From Polaribacter sp. KT25b (GTDB taxonomy: Bacteria > Bacteroidota > Bacteroidia > Flavobacteriales > Flavobacteriaceae): a DNA stretch of 64,000 bases. A program made the position numbers and the translations under genes. The stretch's first letter is position 1, and each line of letters starts with the position of its first letter. A model generated the notes under the pieces. It saw only the letters and a list, made by a program, of their open reading frames with translations. It did not search any database and had not been told where the DNA came from. Below are positions 45,304-53,920 of the stretch, piece after piece. Location: contig NZ_LT629752.1 in NCBI RefSeq assembly GCF_900105145.1, positions 2,266,001 to 2,330,000 of the forward strand. The letters run 5' to 3'.

Positions 45304-45786
45304 TTATTTAAAAGTGTAATCTCTATTTGTTTTTTGAATTTTAACACAAGCTAAAATCAAAAATAATAAGGAAAGACTTTCTATAAAAACTCTTCCCCAA
45401 TGCCAGTAACTCCAAATTATTAATTCTTTTTTTAACTCAACTTCATTAAAAGTTGCTTGATAAAATAATTCGTTTGTACCTTTAAAATAGATATAAAAAC
45501 TAGCAACAAAAAGTAGAGAAAAAAACGCAGAAATTAACGAAAATTTTAAAGCGTTATAATTAATTGACAAACAATAAACGGAAAATATAACAGGAATTAA
45601 TGCAGCAACAATAGTTAAAACTGTGTAAAACTGAGAGATAGAAGATCCAAAATTATTATAAAATGTATAAAAATCACTTGCTGATAAAGATTGCCAATAT
45701 GGAACTAAAAGTACACCTTCTGTAATTTGACTACCAATAAAAATAGCAAAGATCGTTACTGAAAAAAATAGTAAAAACTGCTTCAT
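45304..45786 (-). CDS. Four-helix integral membrane protein, DUF1772-like
   Basis: A 160-residue membrane protein with about four hydrophobic segments (FLLFFSVTIFAIFIGSQ, FYTVLTIVAALIPVIFSV, FSLISAFFSLLFVASFY, FIESLSLLFLILACVKI). The loop LVPYWQSLSASDFYTFYNNFG resembles the DUF1772/anthrone oxygenase-like family, in which a short conserved loop follows the first helix. No catalytic activity can be proposed. It is a single gene, convergent with the permease. Confidence 0.7.
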   Translation of the reverse strand: MKQFLLFFSVTIFAIFIGSQITEGVLLVPYWQSLSASDFYTFYNNFGSSISQFYTVLTIVAALIPVIFSVYCLSINYNALKFSLISAFFSLLFVASFYIYFKGTNELFYQATFNEVELKKELIIWSYWHWGRVFIESLSLLFLILACVKIQKTNRDYTFK

Positions 45787-46115
45787 AATTGATGATTATT
45801 CAAATGATAAAAAAGTAAATTTAGACAAAATAAATTTCTTTCAAAAAATATCAGTATTAACATCTTATTAAATCTAAAATAAAATTAATTTTATAAACAA
45901 CTGTAATTTACATTTTTAAAAAATAAGTAGTTTTTACTTTTTAAATATTCTACAGTAAAAAACCAACTTAATTTGTTACCTATAAAGATTATAAAAAGAG
46001 CTACGAAATAATTTAATATTACAAAAAACAAATTCCGTAAACATCTTTTAATAAAAACAATAGAATTGCTAGTAAAAAATAAAACTTAAAAAAAACAGAA
46101 AGCCAATAAACAAGC
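45787..46115. other. AT-rich intergenic stretch, no gene seen
   Basis: About 330 bases of very AT-rich sequence upstream of the DUF1772-like gene and before the RNA element. No open frame with coding character and no clear consensus promoter was found; TTAATTTG at 45969 is one base off the -7 box. Confidence 0.6.
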
Positions 46116-46202
46116 CTAGCCCTGATTGAAGCATTTGTTTGAGCTCTTTTTTATTCTTTTTCTGAATAAAAAAAGCGAGTGCTGAAAGCAGGAAATAGCT
46201 TC
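46116..46202 (+). ncRNA. Flavobacterial structured intergenic RNA element (Flavo-1-like)
   Basis: CTAGCCCTGATTGAAGC at the 5' side and GCAGGAAATAGCTTC at the 3' side can pair as CTA/TAG and CCTG/CAGG. A central hairpin pairs TTTTTTATTC with GAATAAAAAAA, and GAGCTC precedes it. The same blocks recur at 29145-29254. From memory the conserved ends match the Rfam Flavo-1 family, of unknown function; a covariance-model search is needed to name it. Confidence 0.65.
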
Positions 46203-46268
46203 AAAAAAATATTCTATTTTAAAATTAAGAGTTTACTTTTTAAACTGATGATAACATTTAAGCATAAA

Positions 46269-46298
46269 AAAAGCCTCTCAAAAAATTGAGAGGCTTTT
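46269..46298 (-). terminator. Intrinsic terminator of lon
   Basis: A perfect stem AAAAGCCTCTCAA / TTGAGAGGCTTTT, followed on the minus strand by a T-run, five bases after the lon stop. Confidence 0.92.
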
Positions 46299-46302
46299 AA
46301 AT

Positions 46303-48756
46303 TTATACTAATTTCTTAGCATTGGCTACTTTTTGCTTTGTGAGCGCCAATTCTATTACTTGTTTCATATCTGTAACATAATGAAAAGTCATGCCTTTTA
46401 AATAGCTTTCTTTTATTTCTAAAATGTCTTTTTCATTCTCTTTACACAAAATTATTTCTTTAATATTTGCTCTTTTTGCAGCTAATATTTTTTCTTTAAT
46501 TCCGCCAACAGGCAATACTTTTCCACGTAAAGTAATTTCGCCAGTCATTGCTAACTTATTTTTAACTTTACGTTGCGTATAAGAAGAAACCAATGAAGTT
46601 AACATCGTAATACCTGCACTTGGCCCATCTTTTGGTGTTGCGCCTTCTGGTACGTGAATGTGCACATTGTACTTCTCTAAAATTGCTGGTTTAATTCCAA
46701 ATTCTTCTGCATTCGATTTTATATATTGCAAAGCAATTGTTGCAGATTCTTTCATTACATTTCCTAAATTACCTGTAATAGAAAGCGTTCCTTTCCCTTT
46801 AGATAAAATAGATTCAATAAATAAAATATCACCACCAACGCTTGTCCAAGCTAAACCTGTAACTACACCAGCAACATCATTATTTTCGAATTTATCTCTA
46901 TTTCTTGGCGTTCCTAAAATTTCTTCTACTTTTTCTGATGAAATATGAATATCATATTCTTCTTCTAAAGCAATAGATTTTGCTGCAAAACGAACCACTT
47001 TTGCTATTTTCTTTTCTAAACCACGAACTCCAGATTCACGAGTATATCCTTCAACAATTTGTTCTAATTGTTTTTTACCTAACTTTAAATCTTTGGTTGT
47101 TAAACCGTGTTCTTTTAATTGTTTTGGTAATAAATGTCTTTTGGCTATTTCTATTTTTTCTTCAATTGTATAACCAGTAACATTTATAATTTCCATTCTA
47201 TCTCGCAAAGCCCAAGGAATTTGCCCTAAATTATTAGCCGTTGCAATAAAAAGTACTTTTGATAAATCGTACCCAACTTCTAAATAATTATCGTAAAAAG
47301 AAGTGTTTTGCTCTGGATCTAAAACTTCTAACATTGCAGAAGAAGGATCTCCTTGATGACTATTACTTAACTTATCAATTTCATCTAATACAAAAACCGG
47401 ATTTGAAGTTCCTGCTTTTTTCAAGTTCTGAATTAATCTTCCTGGCATTGCGCCGATATAGGTTTTTCTGTGACCGCGAATTTCTGCTTCATCACGCAAA
47501 CCACCTAAAGACATACGAACATATTTTCGTCCTAAAGCTTCTGCTATAGATTTTCCTAACGAAGTTTTACCAACTCCTGGAGGTCCGTATAAACAGATAA
47601 TTGGCGATTTCATATCTCCTCTTAACTTTAAAACAGCCAAATGTTCAATAATTCTGTCTTTTACATCTTCTAATCCAAAATGATCTCTATTTAAAACTTT
47701 TGTTGCCAGTTTTAAATCAAATTTATCTTCAGAGTAAATTCCCCATGGTAATTCTAACAACAACTCTAAATAACTTCTTTGAACTCCATATTCTGCAGCT
47801 TGTGGATTCATTCTTTTTAAACGGTTGATTTCTTTTTCAAACGTTTCTGCAACTTCTTTGCTCCATTTTTTTGTTTTAGCTTTCTTACGCATTTCTTCTA
47901 ACTCTTCGTCATTAGAAACGCCACCTAGTTCATCTTGAATGGTTTTTAATTGTTGATTTAAATAATATTCTCGTTGTTGTTGGTCTAAATCTTCACGAGT
48001 TTTAGATTGAATATCATTTCTTAATTTTAATTTTTGAAGTTCTTTATTTAAGTTTTTTAAAGTAAGTAATGCGCGTTCTTTTAAATTGTCTTTTTCTAAA
48101 ATTACTTGTTTTTGCATTACAGTTAAATCCATATTTGATGCAATAAAATTGACCAAAAATGCATCAGAATGAATATTTTTAATTGCAAAAGATGCTTCTG
48201 AAGGCAACATGGGATTTTCTTTAATTACCTCTAAAGCTTGCTCTTTAATTGCATCTATAATTGCATCAAATTCTTTTTTATCTGTAACCTCTTTATCGTC
48301 AATCGCTTCTTTTACAGTAGCTTTTAAATAAGGTTCGTCTTGAATAATTTCTTCTATTTCAAAACGTTTTTTTCCTTGAATAATTACCGTTGTATTTCCA
48401 TCGGGCATTTTTAAAACACGTAAAATCTGTGCAACAACACCAGTTGCATGAATATCTTTTAACGTTGGTTCTTCTTCTTCTTCATTTCGTTGTGCTACAA
48501 CACCAATAATTTTATTGCCTTTATTTGCGTCTTTAATTAATTGAATTGATTTATCTCTACCCGCTGTAATAGGAATTACAACACCAGGAAATAAAACTGT
48601 ATTTCTTAACGGAAGAATTGGTAATGTTTTTGGAACGCTCTCTTTGTTAATAATTTCTTCATCTTCTGCCGTCATTAACGGGATTAATTCAGAATCTTCG
48701 TTCATCATATTTTGAAACGACAAACTGTCTAATTTTATTATCTTTGATTTGCTCAT
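46303..48756 (-). CDS. lon: ATP-dependent Lon protease
   Basis: A cytosolic AAA+ serine protease that removes damaged and regulatory proteins. It has a LON substrate-binding domain ([16 protein letters not shown] near residue 45), Walker [13 protein letters not shown] near 385, Walker [11 protein letters not shown], and the protease Ser-Lys dyad in [11 protein letters not shown] with the later [14 protein letters not shown]. The start MSKSKIIKL at 48756 (817 residues) is preferred; an ATG at 48774 would add six residues. A terminator lies directly after the stop. No family feature is missing. Confidence 0.97.
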   Translation of the reverse strand: MSKSKIIKLDSLSFQNMMNEDSELIPLMTAEDEEIINKESVPKTLPILPLRNTVLFPGVVIPITAGRDKSIQLIKDANKGNKIIGVVAQRNEEEEEPTLKDIHATGVVAQILRVLKMPDGNTTVIIQGKKRFEIEEIIQDEPYLKATVKEAIDDKEVTDKKEFDAIIDAIKEQALEVIKENPMLPSEASFAIKNIHSDAFLVNFIASNMDLTVMQKQVILEKDNLKERALLTLKNLNKELQKLKLRNDIQSKTREDLDQQQREYYLNQQLKTIQDELGGVSNDEELEEMRKKAKTKKWSKEVAETFEKEINRLKRMNPQAAEYGVQRSYLELLLELPWGIYSEDKFDLKLATKVLNRDHFGLEDVKDRIIEHLAVLKLRGDMKSPIICLYGPPGVGKTSLGKSIAEALGRKYVRMSLGGLRDEAEIRGHRKTYIGAMPGRLIQNLKKAGTSNPVFVLDEIDKLSNSHQGDPSSAMLEVLDPEQNTSFYDNYLEVGYDLSKVLFIATANNLGQIPWALRDRMEIINVTGYTIEEKIEIAKRHLLPKQLKEHGLTTKDLKLGKKQLEQIVEGYTRESGVRGLEKKIAKVVRFAAKSIALEEEYDIHISSEKVEEILGTPRNRDKFENNDVAGVVTGLAWTSVGGDILFIESILSKGKGTLSITGNLGNVMKESATIALQYIKSNAEEFGIKPAILEKYNVHIHVPEGATPKDGPSAGITMLTSLVSSYTQRKVKNKLAMTGEITLRGKVLPVGGIKEKILAAKRANIKEIILCKENEKDILEIKESYLKGMTFHYVTDMKQVIELALTKQKVANAKKLV

Positions 48757-48774
48757 ATGCTGTATATCTGTCAT

Positions 48775-49093
48775 TGTGACATTGATTTTGTTAAATAAGA
48801 AAAACCAACATCTCGCTTATAATTATAAAAACTTGATAATTAAATACTTAAAAAACAAATAGTAATTATCTTTAATAATTAAGTCAATTGTTATGCCAAG
48901 GTTAAAATAATAATGCTACACCAAACTTTATAATTTTTGATTTTTATTTTAAAGTTAAACTAAAAAGGAGAATCAACCTTTATTTATACAACTAAACCAA
49001 AAAGTATTATAAACCAATTTTATTTTTTACTAAGTACTAAAATAAATACTTCACTTTTTTTTATCATTTTTGTGATGAAGAAAAATAATATAC
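48775..49093. other. Intergenic stretch between divergent lon and DUF4380 genes
   Basis: About 320 AT-rich bases that must hold both promoters. On the minus strand TTGAC...ACTATTTG (near 48860-48895) is close to a -33/-7 pair but has one base too many. No small gene or strong hairpin was seen. Confidence 0.5.
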
Positions 49094-50035
49094 GTGATTA
49101 AAGTAAAAAATATAACTTACAAAAATTGGCAAAAGGCTATTGAAATTTCGAATTTAGAAATTAAATTAATTGTAACTCCAGAAACTGGAAGAATTATTTT
49201 CTTCGGATTTTTAGATGGAGAAAACGTATTTTATGAAAACGAAGATTTTGAAGGTATCAACTTTAAAATTGGAAATTATTTTTCTATTAACAGCATAAAA
49301 CAAGCGCCAAATGTTGGTGGAAATAGAGTTTTACCTTGTTCTGAAGATTATTTTCATTTAATTACGGGTTCTAGACATATTCCTGATCCTTATATAAATG
49401 CGAGTTCTTATTCTGTTACATTATTAAAAAATGGCGTTGTTTTAAAAAGTCCGGTAAGTGATTTATTAGGGATTCAAATTAATAGAACAATTACAATTTC
49501 AGAAAAAGGAACTCAGGTACATATCAATCAAGAATTGATAAAAAAGAAACTTGCAAAAAATATCGATTTAGAAAAAATACCATTAACTATTTGGAGTTTA
49601 TCAAAAATTAAAACTCCTAATATTTGTTACACACCAATTTCTGATAACAGTAAATTTAAAGATGGTTTTACAATCTCTAAATGGCCTGACTCAAAAAATA
49701 ATGCCGAAGAAAATGTAGCTGTAAAAAACGGAGTTTTATCTTTAAAATCATCTAAAGACTTGCCTCAAAAAATTGGTTTAGATGCCAAAAACTGGGTTGC
49801 TGGTTATTTAAATGATACTTTATTTATAGAAAAATTTAATTTTGATGACAGAGCAACGTATCCAGATAATGGAACTTCTGTAACTATTTTTGGTAATCAT
49901 TTATTTACAGAATTAGAATGTTTAAGCCCTGAAAAACAGCTTAAAATTGATGAAAAAATAACCTATAATTTAAGTTGGGAATTTCATCAAATAGAAGATA
50001 AATCGAATTTAGAATCAATATTAAACAACCTTTAA
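49094..50035 (+). CDS. DUF4380-like, galactose-mutarotase-fold protein
   Basis: A 313-residue beta-sandwich protein beginning with GTG. The opening (IEISNLEIKLIVTPETGRIIFFGFLDGENVF) followed by NVGGNRVLPCSEDYF matches the DUF4380 pattern, related to aldose-1-epimerases and carbohydrate-binding domains. DDRATYPDNGTSVTIFG and TELECLSPEKQL complete the fold at the C-terminus. There is no signal peptide, so it is probably cytosolic. It likely binds a sugar; activity is unproved. It precedes the sigma factor gene by 88 bases. Confidence 0.78.
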   Translation: MIKVKNITYKNWQKAIEISNLEIKLIVTPETGRIIFFGFLDGENVFYENEDFEGINFKIGNYFSINSIKQAPNVGGNRVLPCSEDYFHLITGSRHIPDPYINASSYSVTLLKNGVVLKSPVSDLLGIQINRTITISEKGTQVHINQELIKKKLAKNIDLEKIPLTIWSLSKIKTPNICYTPISDNSKFKDGFTISKWPDSKNNAEENVAVKNGVLSLKSSKDLPQKIGLDAKNWVAGYLNDTLFIEKFNFDDRATYPDNGTSVTIFGNHLFTELECLSPEKQLKIDEKITYNLSWEFHQIEDKSNLESILNNL

Positions 50036-50123
50036 TTTTGATATAAAAAAAACAATTAAAAATTATTTTATACAAACTGTCACAACTTAAAAACAATTTT
50101 GTCTTTAATATAGAAACGTTTTA

Positions 50124-50690
50124 TTGGAAACTAATCAACCACATATAACCAACCTTATAGAACGCTGCAAAAAGTCGGATAAAAACGCGCAGTTAGATTT
50201 ATACAAAGCTTATTATAAAGCAATGTATAATACTGCGCACAGAATTTTAAAAGATAATTATGAAGCAGAAGACATAATGCAAGAAGCGTTTTTAACTGTA
50301 TTTACAAAAATAAATACTTATAAAGGAGAAGTTACTTTTGGTGCTTGGTTAAAAAGAATTGTAATTAATAAAAGTTTAACTCAGTTAAAGAAAAACAACA
50401 GGTATCAAGAAGTAAAAATGGAAGTGATACCAAATAATGAAATAGAAGAAGAGGTAATAGATTATAGAGGTTTAAACCCAAAAAGTGTTTTAAATACTTT
50501 ACAAAATTTAAAGGAAAATTACAGAGTTGTGCTCACTTTAAATTTAATTGAGGGTTATGATTATGAGGAAATTGCACAAATATTAAATTATACAAACGAA
50601 AATGTGAGAACCACAATTTCTAGAGCAAAGAAAAAATTAAAGCAAGTTTTACTTGCAGAAAATACACAAAGACAAGCATATGGAAAATAA
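50124..50690 (+). CDS. ECF-type RNA polymerase sigma factor
   Basis: A 188-residue sigma-70 family member with region 2 (NYEAEDIMQEAFLTVFTKI, about 52-70, then TFGAWLKRIVINKS) and region 4 with helix-turn-helix (LIEGYDYEEIAQILNYTNEN, about 143-162). It starts with TTG. Its stop overlaps the start of the next gene (ATGGAAAATAA), so the membrane-anchored partner is translationally coupled, as is usual for a sigma/anti-sigma pair. The operon continues with two secreted adhesin-like proteins, so an envelope signal is likely. Confidence 0.95.
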   Translation: METNQPHITNLIERCKKSDKNAQLDLYKAYYKAMYNTAHRILKDNYEAEDIMQEAFLTVFTKINTYKGEVTFGAWLKRIVINKSLTQLKKNNRYQEVKMEVIPNNEIEEEVIDYRGLNPKSVLNTLQNLKENYRVVLTLNLIEGYDYEEIAQILNYTNENVRTTISRAKKKLKQVLLAENTQRQAYGK

Positions 50691-51204
50691 ATTAAATGAT
50701 TTTTTTTCTGAAAATAATTTCGATTTTCAAGAGCCACATTCAGGGCATTTAGAACGTTTTGAGCGCAAATTAAATCAACCACAGAAAAAAAATAAAACTT
50801 CTTGGAAATGGTTAAGTGTTGCAGCATCCGTAGTTTTAGTTTTGGGTTTTTGGTTGGGCAGCAATCATAAACAACAACAAATGGATTTAGCAGATGTTTC
50901 GCCAAAAATGGAAGAAGTGCAAAACTATTTTGTCTCTACCATTCATCAAGAATTAAAAGATCTTGAAAAAAACAGAAGTTTAGAAACAGAAACAATTATT
51001 GAAGAAGCTTTAGAGCAATTAGAAGAATTAGAAGACAATTATAAAACTTTTGTTAAGGAGCTAAATACCGATGGTAATACAAGAAAAATTATAAATGCAA
51101 TGATTAGAAATTATCAACAGCGTTTAGAAGTTTTAGAAAATGTGCTTCTCCAAATTGAAGAAATAAAAAACCCAAACCTTAAGAATAATGAAATCTATAT
51201 ATAA
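50680..51204 (+). CDS. Putative anti-sigma factor, single-pass membrane protein
   Basis: A 174-residue protein starting MENKLNDFF. A short cytosolic N-terminus (about 1-43, with HSGHLERFERKLNQ) is followed by one membrane segment (WLSVAASVVLVLGFWLGS). A long acidic, coiled-coil-like periplasmic domain follows (EEALEQLEELEDNYKTFVKEL). No zinc anti-sigma motif is present, so the role is inferred from gene order, overlap with the sigma gene and topology. The start at 50680 is chosen over 50653 because it overlaps the sigma stop as ATGGAAAATAA and gives a normal N-terminus. Confidence 0.8.
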   Translation: MENKLNDFFSENNFDFQEPHSGHLERFERKLNQPQKKNKTSWKWLSVAASVVLVLGFWLGSNHKQQQMDLADVSPKMEEVQNYFVSTIHQELKDLEKNRSLETETIIEEALEQLEELEDNYKTFVKELNTDGNTRKIINAMIRNYQQRLEVLENVLLQIEEIKNPNLKNNEIYI

Positions 51205-52267
51205 AATCACACTCCTTTTCTTACTTTTTCCGCTCATTACCTCAGCAACTACTGATGAAAAAAAGCACGAAAAAAAGAAAATTATCAAGAAAAAATATAC
51301 TGTAAATGCAGATGCTAAAGTGTCTATTAATAATAGATATGGAAATTTAAATATTACTACTTGGGATAAAAACAGCGTAGAAATTGAAGTTACAATTACC
51401 GTAAAAGGTGATGATTTAGATAGCGTAGAAGATAAACTTGCAGCTATTGATGTTGCTTTTGATGCTTCTTCTAATTTTGTTTCTGCAAAAACTAATTTTG
51501 AAAAAGAACAAAAAAGTTGGTCTTTCTGGAAAAAAAGCAGCAACATAAATTATCAAATTAACTACAAAATAAGAATGCCAAAATCTAATTCCGTAGATTT
51601 AGACAATGATTATGGAAGTATCTTTTTAGATTATTTATCTGGAAAAGCAACTATAGATTGTGATTATGGTAAAATTTCTGTTGGCGAATTAACGGCTAAT
51701 TATAACAATATTATTCTTGATTATTGTAATTCATCTACAATTGGTTACATAAAAAGTGGAAATATAAATGTTGATTATTCTAAAATTACGATTGACAAAG
51801 CTGGCGATTTAAAAATAAATGGCGATTACTCTACGTTAAAATTTGGTACAGTTGAAGATATTAATTTTAATGCAGATTATGGTTCTTTATCAATTGATGA
51901 AGCTACAAGTATAAACGGGAATTCTGATTATGTAAGTATGAGTTTTGGTACCATTAAAAAGAATTTAATAATTGACACTGATTATGGTTCTATTTCTGTA
52001 AAAAAATTAACCAAAAATTTTAAAAATGTAGAAATTGATGCTCAATATGCAGGTGTTAAAATTGGTGTTGAAAGTAATGCAGTATTCGATTTCGAAGTAG
52101 ATTTGCAATATGCTGGTTTTAAAATCGAAAATGATAAAGTAGCATTTTATAAAAAAATATCAAAATCTGCAAAAAAATATTACGAAGGTAAATTTGGAAA
52201 AGGAAACTCTAATTCTAAATTAAAAATAAGATCTCAATACGGAGGTGTTTCAATTAGAGAATATTAA
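51188..52267 (+). CDS. Secreted DUF4097-like beta-helix protein
   Basis: A 359-residue exported protein. The signal peptide is residues 1-20 (LLFLLFPLITSA). A Lys-rich patch follows, and then a long repetitive beta-strand domain in which short units with 'DYGS' or 'DYxx' recur (NDYGSIFLDY, CDYGKISVGE, VDYSKITIDK, NADYGSLSIDE, TDYGSISVKK), as in DUF4097 putative adhesins. It overlaps the preceding gene by 17 bases. It is probably on the cell surface or in the periplasm and under control of the sigma factor of the same operon. Function unproved. Confidence 0.87.
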   Translation: MKSIYKITLLFLLFPLITSATTDEKKHEKKKIIKKKYTVNADAKVSINNRYGNLNITTWDKNSVEIEVTITVKGDDLDSVEDKLAAIDVAFDASSNFVSAKTNFEKEQKSWSFWKKSSNINYQINYKIRMPKSNSVDLDNDYGSIFLDYLSGKATIDCDYGKISVGELTANYNNIILDYCNSSTIGYIKSGNINVDYSKITIDKAGDLKINGDYSTLKFGTVEDINFNADYGSLSIDEATSINGNSDYVSMSFGTIKKNLIIDTDYGSISVKKLTKNFKNVEIDAQYAGVKIGVESNAVFDFEVDLQYAGFKIENDKVAFYKKISKSAKKYYEGKFGKGNSNSKLKIRSQYGGVSIREY

Positions 52268-52295
52268 TAAAAAATCAACCAAAAAAGATAAAATC

Positions 52296-53018
52296 ATGTT
52301 TAAAAAAATCATTTTAACTGCAATTATTTTTACAGTAACAATTGCTGTTAACGCACAAAAAAACGAAAGAATTAGAGGAAACGGAAAAGTAATAACAGTA
52401 AACAGAACAACTTCTAATTATGATGGAGTTGCCGTTGGTGGTTCTTTTGATGTTATTCTTGTAAAAGGAAAAGAAGGCAAAATTATTATTGAAGGTGAAG
52501 AAAATATTATACCTTATATAGTAACCGAAATAGAAAAAGATCTTTTACAAATAAAATTTAAGAAAAACACAAATATCAATACTACCAAAAGACTTACAGT
52601 TACTGTTTATTTTGAAAGTATAGAAAAAATTTCTTTAGCTGGTTCTGGAAACATCACAAGTAATGAAACTATAAAAAATCACGATTTTACGGTGGCTTTA
52701 GGCGGCTCTGGAAACATTACTTTAAATGTTGAAGCTAATGAAATTAGTTCAAATATTGCAGGTTCTGGAAACATTGAATTAACAGGAAAATCAAACGAAT
52801 TAACTTGTTCTATTGCAGGTTCTGGAAGCTTAAAAAGCTATGACTTAACTACAGATATTTTAAACACTAATATTGCGGGTTCTGGTAGTGTAAAAATTAC
52901 TGTTGACACTAAAATAAAAGCAAAAGTAGTTGGTTCTGGTAGCGTTTACTATAAAGGAAATCCTACAGATATAGATATTAAATCTGTTGGCTCTGGTAGT
53001 GTAATTGATAGAAATTAA
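52296..53018 (+). CDS. Head GIN domain (DUF2807) secreted protein
   Basis: A 240-residue exported protein with a signal peptide (IILTAIIFTVTIAVNAQ). The body is a right-handed beta-helix with seven GSG steps at about 20-residue spacing (AGSGNI, GGSGNI, AGSGNI, AGSGSL, AGSGSV, VGSGSV, VGSGSV), the hallmark of the head GIN/DUF2807 family. The start at 52296 is used because the upstream extension (MFQLENINKKSTKK) would precede the signal peptide. It is the last gene of the sigma operon, ended by a terminator. Confidence 0.92.
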   Translation: MFKKIILTAIIFTVTIAVNAQKNERIRGNGKVITVNRTTSNYDGVAVGGSFDVILVKGKEGKIIIEGEENIIPYIVTEIEKDLLQIKFKKNTNINTTKRLTVTVYFESIEKISLAGSGNITSNETIKNHDFTVALGGSGNITLNVEANEISSNIAGSGNIELTGKSNELTCSIAGSGSLKSYDLTTDILNTNIAGSGSVKITVDTKIKAKVVGSGSVYYKGNPTDIDIKSVGSGSVIDRN

Positions 53019-53060
53019 AAAGGATTTAATTACTCTAAGAGTAAAATTTATAAAACGTTT

Positions 53061-53097
53061 AAAAGTCGTAAAATGGAAATCATTTTACGGCTTTTTT
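53061..53097 (+). terminator. Intrinsic terminator of the ECF sigma operon
   Basis: Stem AAAAGTCGTAAAATG / CATTTTACGGCTTTT with one mismatch, then a T-run, 43 bases after the GIN gene stop. Confidence 0.9.
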
Positions 53098-53146
53098 ATT
53101 TTGAACCTAAAAAACATAACTTCGCTTACACTTTTTATTAAAAAAC

Positions 53147-53401
53147 ATGAAACAAATTATTGTATTACTTGTTATCCTCTATGGTTTTAATTTCTTCGGA
53201 CAAAATATAAAAATAGAAAAGCCAGCTTATGTTATAATCGTAAACAACGAAATCATCACAAAAGATAAACTTGAAGAATATGGTAAAAATGGTCTTATAA
53301 AATCAATGGATAAAGGTGCAACTCAAAAAGAACGAGACAAACTTGCACAAAAATTTGGAAACAAAATAATAGCTTCAGAAGTAAAAAAACTATTGAACTA
53401 G
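53147..53401 (+). CDS. Small secreted hypothetical protein (84 aa)
   Basis: An 84-residue protein with a signal peptide (IIVLLVILYGFNFFGQ, cleaved near residue 19) and a short charged mature part with a helix ending in KERDKLAQKFGNKI. No cysteine and no family were recognised. It begins 50 bases after the terminator of the sigma operon, so it needs its own promoter, which was not identified. Function unknown. Confidence 0.72.
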   Translation: MKQIIVLLVILYGFNFFGQNIKIEKPAYVIIVNNEIITKDKLEEYGKNGLIKSMDKGATQKERDKLAQKFGNKIIASEVKKLLN

Positions 53402-53529
53402 AAAGAAAATATCAAAAATAATGAACAAATATTAACTAACTGATATTTATCAAAAATTTAGTACAAGTTTTTATTTATATTTACCGATTATTAAATATTA
53501 TATTATTATTCCCCTATTTTACTAAAAGC

Positions 53530-53904
53530 ATGGATATTCAAGAAATTTTAACCAGTAATATTGTCGATTTAACCTCTCTTAAAGAATACTTTTCTTCGGA
53601 TAAAGATTCATTAATTCAACTTATTGGTGTTTATTTAACTGATACAACTCCGAGAGTTGATACTTTAGAGGAAAGTTTAACTACAATGGATTACGAATCT
53701 GTGAGGAGCATTTGCCATTTTTTAAAATCTTCTTTTGGTTTAATGGGAGTTAAATGTTTAGCCGAAATTACAGAACTCGAAAAACAAGCTCAAGCAAATG
53801 ACCCCGAAGATGTTATAAAAGAAAAATTAAATTTTGTTATACCTATTTGTAGAGCTAGCATTATTGAATATAAATTAATTTTAGACAGATTAGAAGCTCT
53901 ATAA
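53530..53904 (+). CDS. Orphan histidine phosphotransfer (HPt) protein
   Basis: A 124-residue four-helix HPt protein. The phospho-accepting His63 lies in SICHFLKSSFGLMGV, the standard H-x-L-K-S-S/G pattern, with the expected Gly at the end of the motif. The N-terminal helix (IVDLTSLKEYFSSDKDSLIQ) contacts receivers in relatives. There is no kinase or receiver gene beside it. Hybrid kinases without HPt domains, such as the four at 13.0-19.8 kb, need such a protein to pass phosphate on. It lies 16 bases before the FAD oxidoreductase gene. Confidence 0.92.
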   Translation: MDIQEILTSNIVDLTSLKEYFSSDKDSLIQLIGVYLTDTTPRVDTLEESLTTMDYESVRSICHFLKSSFGLMGVKCLAEITELEKQAQANDPEDVIKEKLNFVIPICRASIIEYKLILDRLEAL

Positions 53905-53920
53905 ATTTCTAAAATTACTT

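Noticed and set aside
53005..53190. 61-codon plus-strand frame after the GIN gene
   Set aside because: It runs straight through the strong terminator at 53061-53097 and overlaps the start of the next secreted-protein gene; no coding character.
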